A DNA stretch of 28,240 bases. It comes from Lachnospiraceae bacterium. Its GTDB lineage: Bacteria > Bacillota > Clostridia > Lachnospirales > Lachnospiraceae. Each line of letters begins with the position of its first letter. The first letter of the stretch is position 1. Below, piece after piece: positions 23,561 through 28,240 of the stretch. Under the pieces are notes generated by a model, which was given only the letters and a program-made list of their open reading frames with translations, did not search any database and had not been told where the DNA came from. The DNA is taken from assembly GCA_009774535.1 (NCBI GenBank), contig VSNY01000041.1, forward strand, positions 1 to 28,240. The letters run 5' to 3'. The translations under genes were made by a program, and so were the position numbers.

Positions 23561-25587
23561 GATACGCTCTTTCCGCCCACTTCTGCACGAATCGTTGTCG
23601 TACCAGCTGCTTTTGCAGTTACTTTGCCTTTGGCTGTAACCGCTGCTACTGTCTTATCGCTGGAAGTCCAGGTAATATCGCCTTTGAGACCATATGCCTT
23701 AGCCTGGAACGTAAAAGCTTTTCCAACCGTCAGCTGTTTGGCAGAAGCTGTCAGCTTCACAGTCGGATTTTTCACAGTCACTTTCAATTTCAGCTTATAT
23801 ACAGTATCATTCTGTGTTACTTTTGCAGTGATTGTCGCTGTTCCAACTGCTTTTGCAGTTACTTTCCCCTTCTGATCTACAGCTGCAATTTTCTTATTGC
23901 TCGTACTGTAAACGACTTTTGCATCTTCTGTCAGACCATTGATCTTTAAGTTGAATTTCCAGCCTGCATAAGACGTCTTCTTTTCTGCCATACCAGGAAC
24001 TTCTGCCGGCTTCGACGCTTCGATAAACCTAGGCGCGGCGTCAACCACAAGCGGTCCCTGCTTGCCTAATTCAGTTACTTTTTCAATCAGGGAAATATTG
24101 TCCGCTACATTTGTATTCACGGATGACACACGGTCTTCCACAAACGCGGAATATTTATTTCCGCCTGTTGCCAGATATTCATTGGTCACAAGCGTATAAG
24201 TCTTTTCCAAATCAATCGGCGTACCGTCAGCCAGACATACGTCAAATACCTGCGCGTCTTCCGGCAGCGTTAAGTCATATTTCGCTGTCAGACCGGACAT
24301 CTGCATATTGGATGAATCATTGCCAACCACCTGCTCTAACAGCTTTACAATCTGGCTGCCTTTCATTTCAATTTTATAGATCAGGTTGCCGAACGGCGCT
24401 ACGGTATAGATATCGTTAACGGTCAGCTTTTTCGCTTCAAAATTCGTACGGATGCCGCCGTCATTGCAAAATGCAAAATCTGCATCTTCTCCATAACGCA
24501 TCATGTCCGTAATCCAGTTGCCCATAACGGAAGTAAGCGTTCCTTCGATCAGAGTCCTGTCCAGTGCGACCGGAAGTTCTGCAATTTCCTGGTTTAAAAG
24601 AGGCGCTACTTCATCTACGGCTGTATTGGAAATCTGCAGGATCTGCTCATTGAAATCTGCTTTGTTGGCTTCGGAATATTTCAGTTTGTCCGAGTTTTCA
24701 TAAATATCAATATATTCCGGCGTTGTCACAGATACTTTGTTGTCAGCGCTGATTGTCATTGTCGCTGTCGCAAAGCCTCTTGCTTCCCGGTTGCCCTGGC
24801 CGTAAGGAATGCCGTTGCTGCCGGTTCCGACCTTGATCTGATGGGAATGTCCGCCTAATAAAATATCAATATTGCCGGCTTCAAATTTCTCTGCCGCTTC
24901 CTGCGCGTCATCATGCGCTAATACGATAACGGCATCCGCTTCCCCTTTGGCCTTTAAATCTTTTGCCAGATTGTTGACTAAAGACGCGTCTTCGCTGATC
25001 GTATACGGAGCGATCCGCTCTGCCATAATATCCGCGGAATACTCATCCGCCCAGCCGATCACTGCGATTTTCTTTCCGCTGCGTTCAATTATCGTATACG
25101 GTTTTGCAAAATCTGCCAGCTTTCCGGTTTCTTTTACAAAAATATTGCAGGCAAGCATTGGAATCTGGCTGTCTGCTAAGGTCGCCTGATTGGTTGTTAC
25201 CTTTTCAATGCCCCAGTCAAATTCATGATTGCCAACTGCCGAAGCATCGAATTTCATAGCGTCCAGTGTCTGGATCAGGTACTTTCCAAAAGAAAGATTG
25301 GATAATGGTGTACCCTGGAACGTATCTCCGCCGTTTAAGACGATGGTATCGCCTTTTGCACGATAATCATCAAACAGCTTTGCCATATACGCCATCCGGT
25401 ACTGGTATTCTGCCTTGTCACTGCCCGGTGTCTCTACCAGATGTCCGTGGATATCTGTTGTTTCCAACAGGGTAATGACAACATCCCCCTCTGCAGCCTG
25501 TACCTGGACTGGCAGCATACCGGCCATCGCAAGCGTCAGCGCAAGCGCCAGGAATACAGACAGCAGTTTCTTCATTTTGTGTAACAT
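23533..25587 (-). CDS. Secreted 5'-nucleotidase/2',3'-cyclic phosphodiesterase-type enzyme with BIG2 domains
   Basis: A 684-residue exported metallophosphoesterase of the UshA/YfkN family, expected to dephosphorylate extracellular nucleotides. The signal peptide spans about 1-31 (KKLLSVFLALALTLAMAG, cut near VQAAEG). Metal motifs are DIHGH (45-49), GGDTFQG (86-92), GNHEFDWG (119-126) and GGHSHQ (245-250). The 5'-nucleotidase C-domain runs from 330 to 500 with NDGGIRT (375-381) and ATGGNKYS (473-480). Two bacterial Ig-like (BIG2) repeats follow at about 545-605 and 609-683. No LPXTG, SLH or GW anchor is visible, so wall binding may rely on the BIG2 repeats. ATG 25587 follows AGGGAGGG; the in-frame start at 25677 falls in the promoter. 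Monocistronic. Confidence 0.95.
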   Translation of the reverse strand: MLHKMKKLLSVFLALALTLAMAGMLPVQVQAAEGDVVITLLETTDIHGHLVETPGSDKAEYQYRMAYMAKLFDDYRAKGDTIVLNGGDTFQGTPLSNLSFGKYLIQTLDAMKFDASAVGNHEFDWGIEKVTTNQATLADSQIPMLACNIFVKETGKLADFAKPYTIIERSGKKIAVIGWADEYSADIMAERIAPYTISEDASLVNNLAKDLKAKGEADAVIVLAHDDAQEAAEKFEAGNIDILLGGHSHQIKVGTGSNGIPYGQGNREARGFATATMTISADNKVSVTTPEYIDIYENSDKLKYSEANKADFNEQILQISNTAVDEVAPLLNQEIAELPVALDRTLIEGTLTSVMGNWITDMMRYGEDADFAFCNDGGIRTNFEAKKLTVNDIYTVAPFGNLIYKIEMKGSQIVKLLEQVVGNDSSNMQMSGLTAKYDLTLPEDAQVFDVCLADGTPIDLEKTYTLVTNEYLATGGNKYSAFVEDRVSSVNTNVADNISLIEKVTELGKQGPLVVDAAPRFIEASKPAEVPGMAEKKTSYAGWKFNLKINGLTEDAKVVYSTSNKKIAAVDQKGKVTAKAVGTATITAKVTQNDTVYKLKLKVTVKNPTVKLTASAKQLTVGKAFTFQAKAYGLKGDITWTSSDKTVAAVTAKGKVTAKAAGTTTIRAEVGGKSVSCKLTVKAK

Positions 25588-25630
25588 AAATTCCCTCCCT
25601 TTCGTCGTTTCGTTAGATCTGGTTCTTTTC

Positions 25631-25687
25631 CACAATGAATCTTCCATTGTGTTCCTTAATATTACATTAATTTTCACTAAAAAGCAA
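25631..25687 (-). promoter_or_regulatory. Promoter and palindromic leader of the nucleotidase gene
   Basis: Minus strand TTGCTT (25682-25687), 17-base spacer, TAATAT (25659-25664). Just downstream CACAATG (25645-25651 on this strand) and CATTGTG (25631-25637) form a perfect 7-base inverted repeat with a 7-base loop at the expected transcript start; it may be an operator or a 5' stem. Confidence 0.65.
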
Positions 25688-25724
25688 GGGAAATTATGTT
25701 ATTTTTCGATGTTTTTCACAAATA

Positions 25725-25756
25725 GCAACCGTTCAGATCACACATAAAACGGCTAC
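25725..25756. repeat. Palindromic intergenic element, copy C
   Basis: GCAACCGTT pairs imperfectly with AACGGCTAC at 25748-25756, overlapping the stop of the GT4 gene. On the minus strand it could also act as a weak terminator for that gene. Related to copies at 4478-4520 and 21093-21125. Confidence 0.4.
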
Positions 25757-26910
25757 CTATTGTCACGCAATAATCTCTGATAAACTTCCGTCAGCATCAC
25801 CGCTGATTTCTCCCAGGTATATTCCCTGGCTCTTTCCATTCCGGCTTTTCCAAGCTGTTCTCTATGATCCTGATCATACAGTATCCGCTCCATCGCGCTG
25901 CAGATCTCTTCCTCGCTTTCAGGGTTTACCAGCAGTCCGGCATCCCCCACGACTTCCGGCAAAGACGCCGTATTGGATACAATCACCGGCGCCGCGCACG
26001 CCATCGCTTCTAACGGCGGCATGCCGAATCCTTCATATAACGACAGAAACAAAAACGCTTTTGCCCCGCACAGCAAAAGTGGGCTGTCCTCCTGTGCGAC
26101 ATACCCGGTAAACAGAAGATCCTGCCCCAATCCCAGCCTGCGTGCCTTTTCGTAAATACCTTCACACAGCCACCCTTTTTTTCCGGCAAGCACCAGCTGC
26201 GGTACCTGTCTGTATTTGCGGTGCAGCCTGGCATACGCCCCAATCAGCCGTTCCAGGTTTTTGCGCGGTTCAATCGTTCCCATATAGAGAAAATATTGCT
26301 GCCGGATGCCATATTTTTTACGGACTCTGCAAATCTGCTCTTTCGGATAGTCCGGATGGAATACAGAATGGTCAACGGCGCAGGGAATTACGGTAATCTG
26401 CTCTTTTGGGATTTTTAAGTATTTTATAATCTCTGATTTGCTGAACGCGGATACAGTAATAATATGGTCTGCACGCCTGCAGGATCTTCTCATGCACAGC
26501 TGGAGCCAGATCTTAGTCCGGCGGCTTACGGTATGCGGACAGGAACGATACGCCATATCGTAAAAAAAAGTTACCCGTTTACCGGATGCCCCGGGCGGGA
26601 CTGCATAGTTAAAAAACTGCGTAATATCTGCCTTTGTCCGAAAAAACACCTGGTACGGCACCGGAAAAACCATCCAGAGCAGTTTGTACAGCGTGTGGCT
26701 GATGCGGCTGTTGTACTCAATCTGGCACCCGGCCTTCCAGTACTCTTTTAGTATCCCCATCTGCCTGTCTGTGTACCCTTCCCGAAAACACTGCAGCACA
26801 CAACTGTTTTTTGGATCTTTCAGCAGTTCCAGTACCAGGTTATGCGTATTCCACGCGATTCCGGTCCGTTCTTCCTTTAATAATAATTGTCCGTCAAAAG
26901 CGATCTTCAT
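25753..26910 (-). CDS. GT4-family glycosyltransferase
   Basis: A 385-residue retaining GT-B glycosyltransferase (glycos_transf_1). N-terminal acceptor domain (MKIAFDGQLLLKEERTGIAWNTHNLV), then MGTIEPRKNLERLIGAYARL and the EX7E-containing SLYEGFGMPPLEAMACAAPVIVSN, which binds the sugar nucleotide. This mannosyl/rhamnosyl-type family builds exopolysaccharide or wall glycans. No membrane span. ATG 26910 is used; a TTG at 26919 is an alternative. It lies 18 bases after another GT4 gene in the same operon. Donor and acceptor are not predictable. Confidence 0.93.
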   Translation of the reverse strand: MKIAFDGQLLLKEERTGIAWNTHNLVLELLKDPKNSCVLQCFREGYTDRQMGILKEYWKAGCQIEYNSRISHTLYKLLWMVFPVPYQVFFRTKADITQFFNYAVPPGASGKRVTFFYDMAYRSCPHTVSRRTKIWLQLCMRRSCRRADHIITVSAFSKSEIIKYLKIPKEQITVIPCAVDHSVFHPDYPKEQICRVRKKYGIRQQYFLYMGTIEPRKNLERLIGAYARLHRKYRQVPQLVLAGKKGWLCEGIYEKARRLGLGQDLLFTGYVAQEDSPLLLCGAKAFLFLSLYEGFGMPPLEAMACAAPVIVSNTASLPEVVGDAGLLVNPESEEEICSAMERILYDQDHREQLGKAGMERAREYTWEKSAVMLTEVYQRLLRDNR

Positions 26911-26928
26911 CTTTTCCAAACCCCGTTT

Positions 26929-28122
26929 TTAAGCTTTGTGCCTTTTTTGTACTTCTGTCCCGTTACATAGCTGTTCAAATACCCGCCGATGCCTGCTGAC
27001 CATTAATTCCTGCGTATACTCCTGCTGCACAATCCGGCGCGCGTTTGCTCCATACTGCGCGCGCAGCGGTTCATTGCATGCCAGCTCCTCCATCGCTGCC
27101 GTCAGTTCACGGACACTTCTTGGCGTCACCGTTTTTCCGGTTACCCCATCAACGCTGACATACGGCACCCCGCTTTTTAGCGCTGTATTAATAACTGGTT
27201 TTCCAAATGCCATCGCTTCCAGCTGCACGACCGCAAACGCTTCTGCTTTGGAGACAGAGGGAAGCACCAAAAAATCACAGTCTTCGATCTGCCGCATTTT
27301 TTCTTCCTCGGAAATCATTCCTGTAAAGATCACGTTTTTCAGTTTTAACGCCGCTGCAAGGTCTTTTAATTCCTTCTCCAGCGGCCCGCCCCCTACCAGA
27401 ATCAGCTGGCAGTCTGTATGCCGGATTTTGGCAAATGCTTTTAACAGCACGTCGCAGCCTTTGTACCAGACAAGCCGTCCAATAAATAAAATCCTGACCG
27501 GACGGTTTTTTGCCATAAGTTCTTTTGGCGCTATCTTTTGCGCTGTCTTAGATTTCTGCATTTCACAGGCCTGCAGATAGGCATTTCCTCTTTCCAAATA
27601 TTCATGATCTACGCAAAATGGAATCACACTGCACTTTTTCCGGTAACGCCACAGCAGGGCAGAATTTTTTATATTTTCCTTGGATGATACGAGAATCCGG
27701 TCTGCTTTGTTTAATGTATGCCGGACAAGCGGACGGTAAAACGGAGCCAGTTTTTCATACTTTTCAAAACCACAATGCCACCACACGACCAGGCGGCCGG
27801 AATACAGACCGAATAAAACAGCCAGGTCAGCCATCGGATATGGAAAATGACTGATAACGATATCTGTATCTTTGGTGCGTTTTTTTACATCATATAAAAA
27901 ACGCAGCGAAACCGGCGTGGAGACTGGCGAAAAAATCTGCCTGCATCTGCGCACCGCGATCCCCTGGTAACGATCGTCCATACTTTTTTTGTGCCTGTTT
28001 CCCTGGCATACGATAATTTCATGTTGACAGTCTGAAAGTCCTGATGCAATGCTTTCCATCACTTTTGCAATACCGCCGCCGTTGTCGGGCCAGTAGATTT
28101 TAAATAATTGCGTAATCTTCAT
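26929..28122 (-). CDS. GT4-family glycosyltransferase
   Basis: A 397-residue GT-B enzyme. The N-terminus IYWPDNGGGIAKVMESIASGL is the usual acceptor-domain start; FIGRLVWYKGCDVLLKAF and SKAEAFAVVQLEAMAFGKPVINT form the nucleotide-sugar site. The ATG has AAAGGATAAC upstream. It is first in a two-gene unit with the GT4 gene at 25753. The two probably add successive sugars to a surface polysaccharide or glycolipid; no flippase or polymerase gene is in the window, so the cluster may continue beyond the right edge or be a stand-alone pair. Confidence 0.94.
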   Translation of the reverse strand: MKITQLFKIYWPDNGGGIAKVMESIASGLSDCQHEIIVCQGNRHKKSMDDRYQGIAVRRCRQIFSPVSTPVSLRFLYDVKKRTKDTDIVISHFPYPMADLAVLFGLYSGRLVVWWHCGFEKYEKLAPFYRPLVRHTLNKADRILVSSKENIKNSALLWRYRKKCSVIPFCVDHEYLERGNAYLQACEMQKSKTAQKIAPKELMAKNRPVRILFIGRLVWYKGCDVLLKAFAKIRHTDCQLILVGGGPLEKELKDLAAALKLKNVIFTGMISEEEKMRQIEDCDFLVLPSVSKAEAFAVVQLEAMAFGKPVINTALKSGVPYVSVDGVTGKTVTPRSVRELTAAMEELACNEPLRAQYGANARRIVQQEYTQELMVSRHRRVFEQLCNGTEVQKRHKA

Positions 28123-28163
28123 AGTTATCCTTTATTTTCCTGCTGTATTTTCATTTGTATATG

Positions 28164-28234
28164 TACTTATAGTAATTATTATTTGTTTAAACAGTGACTA
28201 TAAGTATTTTATATTCTCTTTTGCATTTTTTCAA
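28164..28234 (-). promoter_or_regulatory. Promoter and inverted repeat upstream of the glycosyltransferase pair
   Basis: Minus strand TTGAAA (28229-28234), 17-base spacer, TAAAAT (28206-28211). A perfect 10-base inverted repeat TACTTATAGT (28164-28173) / ACTATAAGTA (28197-28206) with a 23-base spacer starts at the -10 box, a likely regulator site or leader stem. Confidence 0.6.
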
Positions 28235-28240
28235 CTGGAA

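Noticed and set aside
23533..23600. LPXTG sorting signal at the nucleotidase C-terminus
   Set aside because: The protein ends LTVKAK directly after the BIG2 domain, with no LPXTG or hydrophobic tail.

Overview
The window looks like chromosomal DNA of a gut-type Clostridia bacterium, most likely Lachnospiraceae. This is inferred from moderate GC content, strong AGGAGG-type ribosome sites, TTGACA/TATAAT-type promoters with 17-base spacing, pyrB next to a pyrI regulatory chain, a clostridial Ppx with an HD tail, a DUF896 gene and a steroid-dehydrogenase-like SDR. I see no rRNA, tRNA, CRISPR array, phage module or intact insertion sequence. About two thirds of the genes lie on the minus strand.

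Layout. 88-4429: glycogen phosphorylase, then an operon of GNAT acetyltransferase, TetR regulator and metallo-beta-lactamase-fold hydrolase behind one promoter/operator. 4559-6060: a secreted cell-wall amidase with a two-way terminator. 6117-6977: an SDR very like NADP-dependent 12alpha-hydroxysteroid dehydrogenases. 7082-7684: a decayed two-ORF locus of unknown family with its promoter and ribosome site still visible. 7867-9345: pyrB-pyrI. 9491-10327: a Cof-type HAD phosphatase. 10455-15630: chorismate mutase/prephenate dehydratase, exopolyphosphatase and polyphosphate kinase in one direction. 15727-15963: a 63-residue orphan protein with a hairpin after it. 15984-17353: fructosamine kinase and RidA. 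17532-21051: clpS-clpA-aat. 21153-22461: a self-regulated TetR gene with a polytopic membrane protein. 22515-23461: DUF896 and 5-formyltetrahydrofolate cyclo-ligase. 23533-25687: a secreted 5'-nucleotidase with two Ig-like repeats. 25753-28234: two GT4 glycosyltransferases.

The strongest systems-level signal is clpS-clpA-aat. It encodes an aminoacyl-transferase that creates N-degrons, the adaptor that reads them and the unfoldase that feeds ClpP, with intergenic gaps of 2 and 5 bases. Just downstream lie fructosamine kinase and RidA, which repair glycated amines and reactive enamines, so 15984-21051 may be a protein and metabolite quality-control region. Grouping all five genes is inference, because a repeat-rich 178-base spacer separates the two sets. 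The second highlight is the probable bile-acid 12alpha-hydroxysteroid dehydrogenase.

Several sequence oddities deserve a second look. Ppx has Tyr in place of Asp in its first phosphate motif. PPK carries a 40-residue charged insert. PheA has QSRP in place of ESRP. The 3' ends of aat and of the nucleotidase gene are duplicated. A small palindromic element recurs in three spacers. Family assignments come from reading motifs and from memory of the families; no database search was run.
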